A stretch of DNA of 64,000 nucleotides from Nostoc sp. FACHB-892 (GTDB lineage Bacteria; Cyanobacteriota; Cyanobacteriia; Cyanobacteriales; Nostocaceae), in assembly GCF_014698795.1 (NCBI RefSeq), contig NZ_JACJTR010000009.1, positions 205,840 to 269,839 on the forward strand, written 5' to 3'. Positions 1 through 9,924 of this stretch are shown piece by piece. The notes beneath the pieces were generated by a model. The model worked only from the letters and a program-made list of their open reading frames with translations. It was not told the DNA's origin and searched no databases. The translations under genes were made by a program, and so were the position numbers. Each line of letters opens with the position of its first letter. The first letter of the stretch is position 1.

Positions 1-260
1 TCGGCACTCGCTATAGCGTGTTAACTCAAATTTTGAAGAAGTGCGATCGTAAAAACAACTATCTTTATGCTGGTTCGCACCCTTGAATTGTCCGACATAG
101 CTGAATTTCGGTATTAAGCCGTTTCAGGCGCTTGGCATAACCTTGATTTATTCGCAACATGAGCGATCGCTAAGTGCTAAATATGGCTGAAACACCCAAA
201 TTCTATACAATAGTACTTATGTACCATGTGTTAGCCCTACTATTTGCTTATATAGTTTTA
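1..260. other. Left-edge non-coding stretch
   Basis: No convincing reading frame was seen. The stretch contains a HIP1 octamer (GCGATCGC) near 162 and otherwise AT-rich sequence downstream of the minus-strand gene that ends at 261. It could hold the end of a gene cut by the window edge, but no motif supports that. Confidence 0.4.
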
Positions 261-716
261 TTAGCCTCTGTCTGGAAATACATCTTCTCCAAATCCTGAT
301 GATAGCCAAGCTATATGTTCTTGACCTTCTATAGCTAAAATTATCATGTCTTTTTCCATTTCTATTTGAGTTTTTTGCCTTATTAATTGCTCTAAATGAT
401 ATGGATTAGATATAACTTCTTGATAATATGTTTCACATTTTTCAAATGCGTCTTTTAAATTTCCTCCAGTTCCTTCGATATCTAGAGGTTCATAGAAATT
501 ATCAACCGTTAATAACTTTACAACTGTCCACTTTATGTGTACGGATGAGTAAGGTTGTGAATTAACTTCAAGTAGAAATTTTTTATCTTTTGAGCTACAA
601 GAGAGTGTAGAGTTTGATGAGTCTAATAAACCGAAACCAAAGCCTCCCTTTTTGAAATTAAAACTTGCACTTTCTAAAGAAACTTTTTTGTCAAATTTCT
701 GAGAAGCTTTTATCAT
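261..716 (-). CDS. Hypothetical protein, 151 aa
   Basis: I do not recognise this family. The frame is open for 151 codons with an ATG start and no clear Shine-Dalgarno. The protein looks soluble: no signal peptide or membrane helix, a glycine/phenylalanine-rich stretch near residues 20-30 and a charged amphipathic segment around residues 85-130. It is the last of three small minus-strand genes separated by gaps of 32 bases, which suggests one transcript. No function is proposed. It could be a lineage-specific accessory protein. Confidence 0.5.
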   Translation of the reverse strand: MIKASQKFDKKVSLESASFNFKKGGFGFGLLDSSNSTLSCSSKDKKFLLEVNSQPYSSVHIKWTVVKLLTVDNFYEPLDIEGTGGNLKDAFEKCETYYQEVISNPYHLEQLIRQKTQIEMEKDMIILAIEGQEHIAWLSSGFGEDVFPDRG

Positions 717-748
717 TTGATTTTTTGTTAAAGGAATATTTAATTTTA

Positions 749-985
749 CTATTTATGAATTTTTTTTGATGAACTAGTAAAATTACTTATCCTTTTTTGC
801 CGAAAATTAATATCAGCTTCTGGCAAGGTATTACCAAATCCTGTTATTGCAGTATTAAACATACTTGATAGCTGATTACTTTTTAGTGGAAATAAAAATA
901 CTGCCCACTCTTTTCCGTTGCGAATATCTCGACATAATACATATTTTTTTAAAACATAAACTTTTGATTCATTAAATAAATTCAA
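749..985 (-). CDS. Hypothetical protein, 78 aa
   Basis: The family is not recognised. The frame begins with a TTG codon (bases 985-983 read on the minus strand) and lacks a good ribosome binding site, so the start is uncertain. The protein is basic with a Ser/Lys-rich tail and no membrane segment. It lies in the middle of a three-gene minus-strand cluster, 32 bases from each neighbour. The regular spacing and shared strand are the main reason to believe it. Confidence 0.35.
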   Translation of the reverse strand: MNLFNESKVYVLKKYVLCRDIRNGKEWAVFLFPLKSNQLSSMFNTAITGFGNTLPEADINFRQKRISNFTSSSKKIHK

Positions 986-1017
986 GTGATAAGGAAATGA
1001 GCAAAAATAACAGTATT

Positions 1018-1224
1018 CTATGTTATAATTTCTAGCTGAAATCTTATTAATCTATCATTTTTATCAGGTATTACCCCTGAATCACGAGCAAATGCTCTTC
1101 CCGAATCTACGAGAATATTCGGGTCATAAATATTACAGTAAGTAATAAATTGATTGAGATTTTCCAACTCTGGTTCTTCAAAATTTTCTTCTTCTTTTGG
1201 CAATTGATTTATCTTGATTGGCAT
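1018..1224 (-). CDS. Hypothetical protein, 68 aa
   Basis: The family is not recognised. It has an ATG start preceded by an AGGT-type purine patch about nine bases upstream, which supports this start. The N-terminal third is strongly acidic (a Glu-rich run around residues 10-22), followed by a mixed hydrophobic/charged region. It is the first gene of the small minus-strand cluster 1224-261. No function can be proposed. Confidence 0.45.
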   Translation of the reverse strand: MPIKINQLPKEEENFEEPELENLNQFITYCNIYDPNILVDSGRAFARDSGVIPDKNDRLIRFQLEIIT

Positions 1225-1394
1225 TTATCTTTACCTGTTTTCCCGATAGCACTACTATTACTGAGATTTTTATAATCTGCAAGCCCTGACCTGGCAATAC
1301 GCCTGAGCCAAAATACCAAAATTGGGTTAAAACATCATTTTTTATAGTACAAATGTTAACCTTGAAAGGGCTAGTTCTAGAGTTATGTGTAGGC

Positions 1395-1424
1395 GGTGCG
1401 TTAGGCTTAACGCCGTAACGCACC
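1395..1424. repeat. Palindromic intergenic repeat (GGTGCGTTA type)
   Basis: Arms GGTGCGTTA and TAACGCACC, plus inner GGC/GCC, surround a short TTAAC centre. This is the typical appearance of interspersed palindromes in Nostoc intergenic DNA. It lies 30 bases past the stop of the minus-strand dioxygenase gene but has no following T-run on that strand, so it is better called a repeat than an intrinsic terminator. An 81-codon open frame across it (1178-1423) is judged a by-product of the repeat. Confidence 0.6.
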
Positions 1425-1453
1425 CTACTGGATAATTTCTTTTTTGCAGGTTC

Positions 1454-2263
1454 CTAATACTTAAAATTCACGTAAGTTTCAACCTTCTCTTTTGGCAACT
1501 GTTCCACCACCTGACACCGAATCATCTGCCTTAAATTCTCTGGCAGGCTCTCATAATAGTCCCGTTGGAGAGTTAAATCCACCTTCGGCGTATGCAACCA
1601 ATGCATAGCATAGCCCATAACTACCATCGGTCTTGGCTGGTTAGTCCGATTTGGTGAACCCCGGTGCAGCGCCAAAGGTGTCCGAATCATCGCATCCCCT
1701 AGCTGCATCTGAAAAGATTCCATCGGAATTTCACCAGTGGCAATTTTCTTTAGTCCCTCTTCACGCGGCAAAATATGCGTACCACGCGCCATCTGGAACG
1801 GCCCGTTTTCTGCCGTTACTTCCACAAGTGGGAAGTTAACCGCTAGGGCGTAGAGTGGCGTTACTATTTGGTCGGAGAACAAAGGGCGATAGTCCCGATG
1901 GATTTCTTGATAATCCGAACCTTGCACTGGGAGATCAACTCCCATCTGAACCATCACATATTCCTGAAAAAATACTCGCTCCAGCACACCCATAATCACC
2001 GGATTAGCGAAAACTTCTACGTTGGCAAAGGGGGAAACCCAAGGCAACGTTAGATAGTAACGCGCAATTTCACGAGGAGCCAGTCCACCCGGTTGATTTT
2101 GGCGCTCTCGGAATAAATTTTCAAAAGCTTTTGCCCATTCGCTAATCAATTCTTTATCAAAAAGACCGGGAATCACACAAATTCCGTCTCGATTCAGGTC
2201 TTCGGCAAATCGGTTTAGGTCAGTAACTGTATATTTATTTACTCTACCTATACTTTGAACCAT
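1454..2263 (-). CDS. Phytanoyl-CoA dioxygenase (PhyH) family protein
   Basis: This is a predicted Fe(II)/2-oxoglutarate-dependent oxygenase of the PhyH superfamily, 269 aa, a normal length for the family. The metal-binding facial triad can be read as H122-x-D124 (in IHRDYRP) and H200 (LALHRGSPN), with arginines at 206 and 211 available for the 2-oxoglutarate carboxylate. The N-terminal motif FAEDLNRDGICVIPG is typical of the family. It has no signal peptide, so it is cytosolic. The substrate is unknown: the family includes lipid, halogenation and natural-product hydroxylases. It appears monocistronic, with a long non-coding region upstream. Confidence 0.85.
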   Translation of the reverse strand: MVQSIGRVNKYTVTDLNRFAEDLNRDGICVIPGLFDKELISEWAKAFENLFRERQNQPGGLAPREIARYYLTLPWVSPFANVEVFANPVIMGVLERVFFQEYVMVQMGVDLPVQGSDYQEIHRDYRPLFSDQIVTPLYALAVNFPLVEVTAENGPFQMARGTHILPREEGLKKIATGEIPMESFQMQLGDAMIRTPLALHRGSPNRTNQPRPMVVMGYAMHWLHTPKVDLTLQRDYYESLPENLRQMIRCQVVEQLPKEKVETYVNFKY

Positions 2264-3205
2264 TTTTTTATCCTCGCCAATTCCTCATGTTAAAGTCGAA
2301 TTTAAATCGGACTCTCAATAGCAGTTTTTGCAATTGTTCGTCGATAATAACGCACCATTTCTGGAATTGACTTAACAGTTTTTGTAGATTTAGGTTATCC
2401 AAATCTCTTTATAGATAAGGCTTTATGTTGATTAGTTTCTAGGGTTTTCCGGTCGTGAGGTAAGGTGCTGAATCGGAAATACAGCAATGGTTCTTAAGCT
2501 AGTTCACAGCCCAAATTGTGATACTATAAGTGTAGTAAGAGGTGATAAAACTACTGAAGGCAAAAATTGCTGCCTTTGCTGCCAAGATGGGAGTTTTCGC
2601 CGTAAATTCATACCATGACTGCTGAAAATTAGCTACAACTCCGTAATGCAGAAATTAAAATAATTTATAATACTTAATTAAGTTTTGTAACGGAGATTTA
2701 GCGCTAAACGGGAGCGGAAGTTTCCTTCTATGTTTCTATGTGGATTGTGCATGACACACCCCGCCACTTGTGAGTTGATCTTGACTTAAACCCCCTGAAT
2801 TAGTTAAAAAAAAATTCCAGTGTTATGGGGCAATAGAGTAACTTGCAAAACCGAATTCAGCATAACTGTTGTGGGGTGGGCGTTTTGCCGCCCAGTAGAT
2901 GCAATTAAAATATGGAACAGCTTACCTAATTTTTTCCTGCCGACTTGGCAAATATTTACAATATGTGTGCCATAATGTCACGAGTTAATAGTCTATACCT
3001 AATTTTGTAGCTCCCATACGAGGGCGCTGGATGTATTTTATGTTTACTATTAAGCGATAAATAGCGTTCTGTAAATACAGGTAAAAGTTATATAGATTAC
3101 AGATAAAGGAGTAAAAAACTCCTGGAATGTCTCAAAACAGACTAGTTTAGTCTAAACCGAAGCCACAGAAAATTTGTTCTATTGTAGTTACATTAAGAGG
3201 TTTTA
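2264..3205. other. Intergenic region between divergent PhyH and GH2 genes
   Basis: This stretch of 940 bases has no supported gene. It must carry the promoters of both the minus-strand dioxygenase and the plus-strand GH2 gene. A ribosome binding site (AAGAGG, about 3196-3201) directly precedes the GH2 start. Small inverted segments occur around 2560-2600, where GGCAAAAATTGCTGCC can fold, but no recognised riboswitch or sRNA was identified. Confidence 0.5.
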
Positions 3206-5065
3206 ATGAAGTTGTTGGATATACAAAAGCGTAAGGTAGACCTACCCTCTAATACAGATAATCAAAGGGTTTCTAGCTTTCCAGAAGCTGGGTATCCACG
3301 TCCACAGTTACAGCGATCGCACTGGCTAAATTTAAACGGTGAGTGGAAGTTCGCTTTTGACGATGAAGGGCGATGTGTTCAACCAGGCGATATCCAGGAG
3401 TGGAGTCATTATATACAAGTTCCCTTCGCTCCCGAATCTACCAAAAGTGGTATTGGTGATACAGGTTTTCATCCAAACTGCTGGTATGAGCGAGAATTTG
3501 AAACGCCTGAAGGTGACGGCAGATTATTACTGCACTTTGGGGCTGTGGATTACCGCGCCCGTGTTTGGGTGAATGGTCAATACATGATAGAGCATGAAGG
3601 GGGACATACTCCTTTCACGCTGGATATTACCACAGTTTTGAATGACACTGGCATAACTAAAGTAACAGTCTGGGCGCAGGATGATCCTGGTGACCTTGCC
3701 AAGCCTAGAGGAAAGCAGGATTGGCAATTGGAACCGCATAGTATTTGGTATCCTCGCACCAGTGGTATTTGGCAAACAGTTTGGATTGAGCGTGTAGGTA
3801 GAACTTACATCGATAGTATTCGCTGGAGTCCCGATTTCGAGCGGTGGGAAGTTGGTTGTTATGCTGCGATCGCAGGTGATGCCCCTGCTGGTATCCAAAT
3901 CAAGGTAAAACTGAGCATTGGCAATACCGTGCTGGCAAACGATACATACGAAGTGTTTAACGGAGAAATTGGCCGTCGCATTTCCCTTTCCGATCCAGGT
4001 ATCGACGACTACCGCAACGAATTGCTGTGGAGTCCAGAAAAGCCCACCCTAATGGATGCCCACGTTGAACTTTGGTATAATAATCAACTCTTGGATGAAG
4101 CCAAATCCTATACAGCAATGCGGACTGTAGGGATACAGCGCGATCGCTTTATGCTCAATGGTCGTCCTTATTATTTGCGCTTAGTTCTGGATCAAGGCTA
4201 CTGGCCCGATTCGCTAATGACAGCACCCGACGATGGAGCATTGCGGCGCGATGTGGAACTTACCAAAGCAATGGGTTTTAACGGAGTCCGTAAGCACCAG
4301 AAAATTGAAGACCCGCGATTTTTATATTGGGCAGATAAGCTGGGGTTGTTAGTATGGGAGGAGATGCCCAGTGCATATCGTTTCACACCTAAAGCAGTGG
4401 AACGCACAACGCGAGAGTGGGCTGAGGTAATTAGGCGGGATATCAGCCACCCCTGTATCGTAGCTTGGGTAACGTTTAATGAATCCTGGGGAGTTCCGAA
4501 TTTGGTTGAGACTGCGGCTCACCGAAACTATGTTTTGGCAATGTATCACTTAACTAAAACTCTCGACCCAGGCCGCCCAGTAATTGCCAACGATGGCTGG
4601 GAAAGTACAGATACAGACATTCTAGCTATTCATGACTACGACACCCACCCACAACGATTAGGTCATCGCTATGGGCCAGAAGTGAAGCTATCAGATTTGT
4701 TTGACCGGAAGCGTCCTGGAGGGCGCATCCTGACACTGGATAACTTTCCGCATCAGGGACAGCCAGTGATGCTGACTGAGTTTGGTGGCATTGCCTATGC
4801 CCCTGTTGATACCCCCGATTCAGATAAAGCTTGGGGATATGAGCGTTGCTCCAATATTTCTGAGCTAGAAATTAAATACGCTACTCTGCTCGAAACGATT
4901 AATGATATCGAGCTATTTAGCGGATTTTGTTACACCCAATTTACAGATACTTTCCAAGAAGCTAACGGTTTATTATACGCCGATCGCACGCCTAAATTTC
5001 CCATTGAGGCGATCCGCGCTGCGACCCTTTCAGGACAAGGATTATGTACTCCCACAAGCTGTTAA
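3206..5065 (+). CDS. Glycoside hydrolase family 2 (beta-galactosidase/beta-glucuronidase-like)
   Basis: A 619-aa protein with GH2 architecture: an N-terminal jelly-roll sugar-binding domain (about 20-195, with [16 protein letters not shown]), an immunoglobulin-like domain (about 195-310) and a C-terminal TIM barrel. The acid/base glutamate is E426 (WVTFNESWG) and the nucleophile E525 (MLTEFGG). It has no signal peptide, so action on an imported or internal glycoside is likely. It is shorter than E. coli LacZ (about 1000 aa), closer to GH2 enzymes of the UidA or compact type. The stop overlaps the next gene, galT, by 22 bases, which supports co-translation and a role in galactoside breakdown. 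Exact substrate is not determined. Confidence 0.88.
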   Translation: MKLLDIQKRKVDLPSNTDNQRVSSFPEAGYPRPQLQRSHWLNLNGEWKFAFDDEGRCVQPGDIQEWSHYIQVPFAPESTKSGIGDTGFHPNCWYEREFETPEGDGRLLLHFGAVDYRARVWVNGQYMIEHEGGHTPFTLDITTVLNDTGITKVTVWAQDDPGDLAKPRGKQDWQLEPHSIWYPRTSGIWQTVWIERVGRTYIDSIRWSPDFERWEVGCYAAIAGDAPAGIQIKVKLSIGNTVLANDTYEVFNGEIGRRISLSDPGIDDYRNELLWSPEKPTLMDAHVELWYNNQLLDEAKSYTAMRTVGIQRDRFMLNGRPYYLRLVLDQGYWPDSLMTAPDDGALRRDVELTKAMGFNGVRKHQKIEDPRFLYWADKLGLLVWEEMPSAYRFTPKAVERTTREWAEVIRRDISHPCIVAWVTFNESWGVPNLVETAAHRNYVLAMYHLTKTLDPGRPVIANDGWESTDTDILAIHDYDTHPQRLGHRYGPEVKLSDLFDRKRPGGRILTLDNFPHQGQPVMLTEFGGIAYAPVDTPDSDKAWGYERCSNISELEIKYATLLETINDIELFSGFCYTQFTDTFQEANGLLYADRTPKFPIEAIRAATLSGQGLCTPTSC

Positions 5066-6144
5066 AGCCGGATGGTCGCCCACTGACCTTATACAGTCGA
5101 TATCCGATTGCCGAGAATATCATCGCCACTAGCCCTAGTAATGAACCAGTGCAGGCAAATCCCCACCTGCGCTGGCATCCTTTACGCGGCGAATGGGTTG
5201 CTTATGCTTCTCACCGTCAAGGGCGGACTTTCATGCCGCCCCCGGAATATAACCCCCTTGCACCCACTACTAAACCGGAGTTTCCTACAGAACTACCCCC
5301 AGGTAAGTATGATGTGGCGGTGTTTGATAATCGCTTTCCCTCAATGGCTCAAACGGCACACGATTCGCCAGAGTGTATTGTGGAAACATTGCCTGCTAAT
5401 GGGGCGTGTGAAGTGGTGGTTTTTGCTCAAAATGCCCAAGCTTCCCTTAGTTCTTTGGAACTGGAACACCTTGATTTGCTCTTAGAAGTGTGGGGCGATC
5501 GCACCCGCGTATTAGGAGCAAACCCCCAAATTCAGTACGTGTTGCCTTTTGAAAACAAGGGTGTAGAGGTGGGCGTGACTTTGCACCATCCCCACGGGCA
5601 AATTTACGCCTATCCTTTCGTCCCACCTGTTCCGGCACGGATGCTGTCAATGCAGCAGCAGTATTATCAAGAGCATCAACGGGGTTTACTGCAAGACTTG
5701 ATTCAAGAGGAGATTGCAGACAATCAACGGATTATCTATCAAGATGAGTATGCGATCGCATTTGTCCCGGTATGCGCTCGTTACCCCTATGAAGTTTGGA
5801 TTGCTCCTAAAGAGCCAGTTGGCACTTTTATGGATCTTACCCCAGAGCAACGTTGGGGACTTGCTAAGGCGTTAAAAACTGTCACTCTCAAGTATGACGG
5901 CTTGTGGAATCGCCCATTTCCTTACTTGATGGCTTGGTTCCAAGCACCGACTGACGGTTTACCCCATCCAGAAGCGCATTTACACGCTGAGTTTTTTCCA
6001 CCATACCGGACAAGCGAAAGGCTAAAGTATCTGGCGGGAACCGAACTTGCAGCAGGGATGTTTGCCAATGATGCTTTACCAGAAGAGAAAGCTAAAGAGC
6101 TACAAGCTGTGATAGTAAATATTGAAGAACCGATTTCGGCATAA
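5044..6144 (+). CDS. galT: Galactose-1-phosphate uridylyltransferase
   Basis: This enzyme exchanges UMP between UDP-glucose and galactose-1-phosphate in the Leloir pathway. The 366-aa length fits. The histidine-triad-like active site HPHGQ is at residues 182-186, with H184 as the expected uridylylated residue, and a second HLHAEFFPP segment near 310 is the usual C-terminal metal/structural motif. The start ATG lies inside the end of the GH2 gene (22-base overlap), which suggests translational coupling. GH2 would release galactose and GalT channel its phosphate onward, but galK and galE are not adjacent. A hairpin with a T-run follows at 6218. Confidence 0.9.
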   Translation: MYSHKLLKPDGRPLTLYSRYPIAENIIATSPSNEPVQANPHLRWHPLRGEWVAYASHRQGRTFMPPPEYNPLAPTTKPEFPTELPPGKYDVAVFDNRFPSMAQTAHDSPECIVETLPANGACEVVVFAQNAQASLSSLELEHLDLLLEVWGDRTRVLGANPQIQYVLPFENKGVEVGVTLHHPHGQIYAYPFVPPVPARMLSMQQQYYQEHQRGLLQDLIQEEIADNQRIIYQDEYAIAFVPVCARYPYEVWIAPKEPVGTFMDLTPEQRWGLAKALKTVTLKYDGLWNRPFPYLMAWFQAPTDGLPHPEAHLHAEFFPPYRTSERLKYLAGTELAAGMFANDALPEEKAKELQAVIVNIEEPISA

Positions 6145-6217
6145 CAAAGTTTGAAACTGGAACTTAATTTATTTCTGTTTGTCCGCCTCTTGAATTAGTT
6201 CATCAAAAAATTGTTTT

Positions 6218-6255
6218 AACCGTTCCTTCTAATTAGGGACGGTTTTAACTTTTTT
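6218..6255 (+). terminator. Intrinsic terminator after galT
   Basis: The arms AACCGTTCC (6218-6226) and GGGACGGTT (6236-6244) form a nine-pair stem with one G-U pair and a ten-base loop. A T-run follows at 6250-6255. It lies 74 bases past the galT stop, as expected for the end of the GH2-galT transcript. Confidence 0.8.
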
Positions 6256-7225
6256 GTAATCCCATTTCACTTTAATAATAATGATACAAACACGTTGGTA
6301 GGGGCACAGCAATGCCCATAGGTGTCAACTTAAGAAGATTTTGCCCAAATTTGTTGGGTGTAAGCGTCAATCGATGGCACTTACGCCTTGTTTTGAGTAA
6401 TCCAAACAGCTTTTTAGAGATACTAAAAAAGATGCCAAAATTTTTACAGACTCATGAATTGTTTTCTTATAGCAGCCCCAAATCACTTGTAAAATATAAA
6501 TCAACCGCAGAGGTGTAGAAAAAGCAGAGAGAGGAATCGGAGATTTTCACAGATCATTTCAGATTGCTATATCTATAAATAATACCAAGTAATAAGCTGT
6601 TACGCATTTAATTTGAACATTTACATGAAGGTTGATGACTGATAACCGTTAACCGTCAACAGTTAACAACCGTAAAGAGTGTTTATACAATTTAGGTGCG
6701 TATCAGCTTATGGTTTAATATATAGAACTAGCTATGCAAAGATTTTTAAATACCGAATCCGAACCATAATCATAACACTAATAGTTATAGAGAATGAGTC
6801 AAAATTATCTATCATCATTTAGTTAGAAGCTTGATATTAGTAAATAAATATATGTGAATAAAATTTTTATTTGTTTATGGGTAAAAACAATATTCAATCT
6901 ATTTAAAATTCAACATTTGTTTAAAACGATTTCACGATTATAATTAGAATAATCATAATTAAAATAAATTGTTTTCTAGCAGTGCTTCTAGAATAAAAAT
7001 AATAAATATAAATTATACCTACCATTTGGAGGATTCTTTGTTTTAAATTAGATGTACGTTTAGATACAATAAATTGTTAAAATTGATTAGAAGTCGTCTT
7101 CTGTTTGTTTTACTATTGATTATATATTTCTGACTTTTCACGGCATCTGAAAAAATTCATTTTGAGGGTTTCTCAAGCCCTAATTTTTTCATTAGCGGGT
7201 AAAAGTCGCAGAAAGTTAGAATAAA
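6256..7225. other. AT-rich intergenic region upstream of the response regulator
   Basis: No supported gene. A 68-codon frame at 6312-6518 starts inside a degraded GTAGGGGCAC palindrome (about 6299-6320) and has no family features, so it is not called. Near 6640-6680 there is a short run of GTTAACCGT-like units, similar to the run at about 21357-21382. The remainder is very AT-rich and presumably contains the response-regulator promoter. Confidence 0.5.
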
Positions 7226-7639
7226 ATGTCATTTATGGAAGCTTCTGGAACTCTTGCTGGTTTAGATATTCTGGTAGTTGAGGATGATGATGATACTCGC
7301 TTCTTCATCACTACTGTGTTGGAAATGGATGGAGCAAAAGTTACCGCAGTGATATCAGCAGATGCGGCACGCAAAGTATTGTCCGAATCGCAACCCGATG
7401 TTTTAATTTCTGATATCGGGTTGCCTGGGGAGGATGGCTATACTCTCATCCGCAAAATTCGTGCGCTCAAACCAAAGAATGGTGGACGAGTCCCGGCTAT
7501 TGCTTTAACAGCCTTTGCTGATAGTGAAGATCGTATCCGTGCCTTAGAAGGTGGCTTTGACACTCATGTATCTAAACCGATTGATCCTGAAGAACTTGTT
7601 GAAATAGTGGCTAGTTTAGTTGGTTCTTGTAATTGGTAA
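7226..7639 (+). CDS. Single-domain response regulator (CheY-like receiver)
   Basis: A 137-aa stand-alone receiver domain. The acidic pocket is E19-D20-D21, the phospho-acceptor D63 (LISDIGLPGEDGY), the conserved threonine T95 (ALTAFAD) and the lysine K117 (VSKPID). It has no output domain, so it probably acts through protein contacts or in a phosphorelay. In cyanobacteria such receivers are often found next to hybrid kinases, but no kinase is adjacent here. The ribosome binding site is weak. The next genes are convergent, on the minus strand. Confidence 0.92.
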   Translation: MSFMEASGTLAGLDILVVEDDDDTRFFITTVLEMDGAKVTAVISADAARKVLSESQPDVLISDIGLPGEDGYTLIRKIRALKPKNGGRVPAIALTAFADSEDRIRALEGGFDTHVSKPIDPEELVEIVASLVGSCNW

Positions 7640-7873
7640 TTATGAAGCGTCATCGTTCAATTACTTCCTCACTCACCTAAAAAGTCAGACTGATTTGGTA
7701 CTTGAGTGCTGCATTGTAAGAGTGCCAGTTACGAACTTACTTTGTTGGCTTTGGCTTTCGTGATTTAGGTAAAAGTAACGAAAGAATTAAGTATCATTTA
7801 CTATTTTTCCCAATTGGTGCAACAACGCCATTTTAAGACAGATAATTTACTATTTTTTTAAAAGTTCTCTAGT

Positions 7874-8653
7874 TCAATATTTTGCTGAATCCCTAATGTC
7901 TCGATGCCATCGTCCATCTTCACCCAGCCCAGGAATTTCATTGATTCCTAAGGTTTTTCTCAAAGCTAAATACGATTTACCTTCTTCTGTAATTTGAAAA
8001 TAGTTTTTTAAATCTCCTTCTCCCTCTTGTTGAAGTTGTTCAATTCCTTTGCCCACAAAATTATTAATAAATCCCATAGCTCGAAGATGCTTCAGTTCCC
8101 GTGCTAAATCATCATCAAATTTAAACTTAAACTCTTTTTGAGAATTAAGCTTAATCAGATGCTTAAGTTCATTACCATCAATTAGATATCTAACTAGAAA
8201 TTGCAATGTTGCGGATTGTTGCTCTTGAAGCAAGTCAATCCGCTTTTGTTGTCTATTTAGTTCGGCGATTTGCTCATCTTGCAACTTATTGATATCATCC
8301 CGAACTTCTTGCTTGAGTCTTCTTAGGGCAATTCCTGTACCTGAAATTGAGATATCATCTATGTTATCTAGCAAACCTGAGTTAAACAGCAAAATCAAAC
8401 TAAATATAATAACTTCTGTATTTCCAATCCTACGGTTTTCTTGAGGAACTGGGGTAGGAGTAAGTACGATAAAGAGTAAATAGAATAATCCTGTAATAGA
8501 CGCTATCTTTAGAACCCACCAGTTCATATTTCGCTTAGGCTTTTCTTTGGGTAAGCTAGCGTTGGAGTCTGCTGGTGACAATGGCTGTTCTGAACTACGT
8601 TCAGATTGGCCAAAAGCTAGTTTTTTGAGCGTTTCTAGCTCTTTATTAGCCAT
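7874..8653 (-). CDS. Membrane-anchored coiled-coil protein with a winged-helix-like tail, unknown function
   Basis: The 259-aa family is not recognised. Visible features in order: a charged N-terminal segment (1-43); two hydrophobic helices (about 45-65 and 78-96); a Gln/Leu-rich coiled coil (about 110-150); and a C-terminal part with the pattern LRAMGFINNF...YFQITEEGKSYLALRK, which resembles the recognition wing of winged-helix proteins. This suggests a small inner-membrane protein with a cytosolic regulatory or interaction domain. It sits upstream of nothing obviously related. It could be transcribed with the DUF2171 gene 112 bases upstream. Confidence 0.7.
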   Translation of the reverse strand: MANKELETLKKLAFGQSERSSEQPLSPADSNASLPKEKPKRNMNWWVLKIASITGLFYLLFIVLTPTPVPQENRRIGNTEVIIFSLILLFNSGLLDNIDDISISGTGIALRRLKQEVRDDINKLQDEQIAELNRQQKRIDLLQEQQSATLQFLVRYLIDGNELKHLIKLNSQKEFKFKFDDDLARELKHLRAMGFINNFVGKGIEQLQQEGEGDLKNYFQITEEGKSYLALRKTLGINEIPGLGEDGRWHRDIRDSAKY

Positions 8654-8765
8654 TTAGGTTCGCTGGTGAGATAGGGGACATAAGATACTGATTTTGGATG
8701 CTAGATAGAGAAGCGCTGTCTCTATAGAAGATAATGCAGCGCTATTTTCTCAAAAACTAACAATT

Positions 8766-9035
8766 TTAAACACCAGCAGGCTGCTCATTGAGCAATTCTT
8801 CTATCACTTCATTCACTGTTTTTTTCAGATAAACAGCTCGTTCATCTACTGCCCTTACCCAGTCAATAGGAAACCAGTGGTGTTGTCCATCAGGAGCATT
8901 ATTCTTTGTCAATTTGATGTATTTACCTCCTTCCACGGAGTCGATATTTCCAATATGGGTGTCAGATGCCCCTGATAAACCGCCTGGGCCTTCTGCATAA
9001 ACTGGCAGATGTTCTTTAATTTGTGATAAATCCAT
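8766..9035 (-). CDS. DUF2171 (PRC-barrel-like) protein
   Basis: An 89-aa protein with the DUF2171 pattern: a helix with IKEHLPVYA, a short beta-barrel core containing GNIDSVEGGKYIKLTK, and HHWFPIDWVRAVDERAVYL. These small proteins resemble PRC-barrel beta-domains and are often linked to stress or storage, but their biochemical role is not established. It has no signal sequence. The gene is preceded by an AGAGGTAC-type purine patch on the minus strand, which supports the ATG at 9035. Confidence 0.8.
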   Translation of the reverse strand: MDLSQIKEHLPVYAEGPGGLSGASDTHIGNIDSVEGGKYIKLTKNNAPDGQHHWFPIDWVRAVDERAVYLKKTVNEVIEELLNEQPAGV

Positions 9036-9356
9036 TTTGTACCTCTTAATTGAATTGGTAAAAAGTCAGACTTGATTACTACTGAGTAGTTTTGTTTGTA
9101 AGCAGATAGGTTTTTATTCAATTACATTAGAGAATACGATGCATTCTTAATGATGTGCTTCATTCTACAGACAGATGGTGTTGGGGGTAGAAGGCAGGGG
9201 GTCACCATGATGGCTGAAGTTATACCAATTTGAAAAAAGAATGCGACAGATGGGTAAGGGCACAACAATGTTGTGCCCTTACAAATAATTGATGTGTCGC
9301 TGCCTTGGAGCAAATAAATTATCCCAAATTATTTACTAAATGCCGGAAAACCTTTA
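9036..9356. other. Intergenic region with interspersed palindrome
   Basis: No supported gene. A 63-codon minus-strand frame (9122-9313) crosses the repeat and is considered spurious. The region contains the palindrome at 9254-9282, annotated separately, and a TATACCAATTTG motif near 9220 that is common in Nostoc repeats. Confidence 0.55.
9254..9282. repeat. Palindromic repeat, GTAAGGGCAC family copy 1
   Basis: GTAAGGGCACAA (9254-9265) is followed by its exact reverse complement (9271-9282) around a five-base centre. A second copy with the same outer arms lies at 21235-21263, and a degraded copy near 6299-6320. Three related palindromes in one window suggest a dispersed repeat family rather than a gene-specific terminator. 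Confidence 0.75.
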
Positions 9357-9881
9357 CTACAATTCATCCAAGCTGGTTTTAGCACTTCGCCACCCATGCA
9401 ATATCGGCATAGTAAACAATCCCCACGCCAAACCCGTAATCAACCCAAAAGGCATAACCAAATAATTATTAAAACTCCATAAACCGAAAATCTGTGCTGC
9501 CAATTCCAAAGGATAAGCCATCATCAGCACACTAGCGATCGCTGCACCACCTAAACCATACTGACTTAACCAGTAAAATCCCTTACCACCAGTTACCCCA
9601 TACAGCAGACGAGTAATCAGCAAACCCGTTACAGTGCCGTAGCAGCGCATACATACAGCCATCATAAACGGTGGTGCTAAATCTAACCCCATAGTTGGTT
9701 GCGGACACACATGATTACCCATGAAATAAATGATGTCCGCAATACTAGGAAACAAAGACACCCCAGACGCAGCCAGAAAGGGAGCCACTGGTGGGCCAAA
9801 AACCATTCCCACCAGCATAAAATCAGCAATCAAACTGACCCAATTAACCTGCAACTCTTCATTAAAAGCTACTCTTGTCAT
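9357..9881 (-). CDS. DUF2085 membrane protein
   Basis: A 174-aa integral membrane protein with about four hydrophobic segments. The DUF2085 hallmark is visible in the first half: NHVCPQ, then MAVCMRCYGTVTGLL, whose conserved histidine and cysteines may bind a metal. The function of this family is not established. It lies just downstream of the AgrE gene on the same strand (43-base gap), so co-transcription is possible, though no functional link is known. Confidence 0.8.
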   Translation of the reverse strand: MTRVAFNEELQVNWVSLIADFMLVGMVFGPPVAPFLAASGVSLFPSIADIIYFMGNHVCPQPTMGLDLAPPFMMAVCMRCYGTVTGLLITRLLYGVTGGKGFYWLSQYGLGGAAIASVLMMAYPLELAAQIFGLWSFNNYLVMPFGLITGLAWGLFTMPILHGWRSAKTSLDEL

Positions 9882-9924
9882 CTCCCTTTCTTTGCGTCCT
9901 TTGCGTTCTTTGCGGTTCTTCTCT

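Noticed and set aside
1178..1423. 81-codon minus-strand open frame
   Set aside because: It overlaps the real 1018-1224 frame and consists largely of a palindromic repeat translation; no family features.
6312..6518. 68-codon plus-strand open frame
   Set aside because: Starts within a degraded palindromic repeat, no ribosome binding site and no recognisable domain.
9122..9313. 63-codon minus-strand open frame
   Set aside because: Runs through the GTAAGGGCAC palindrome; no ribosome binding site or domain.
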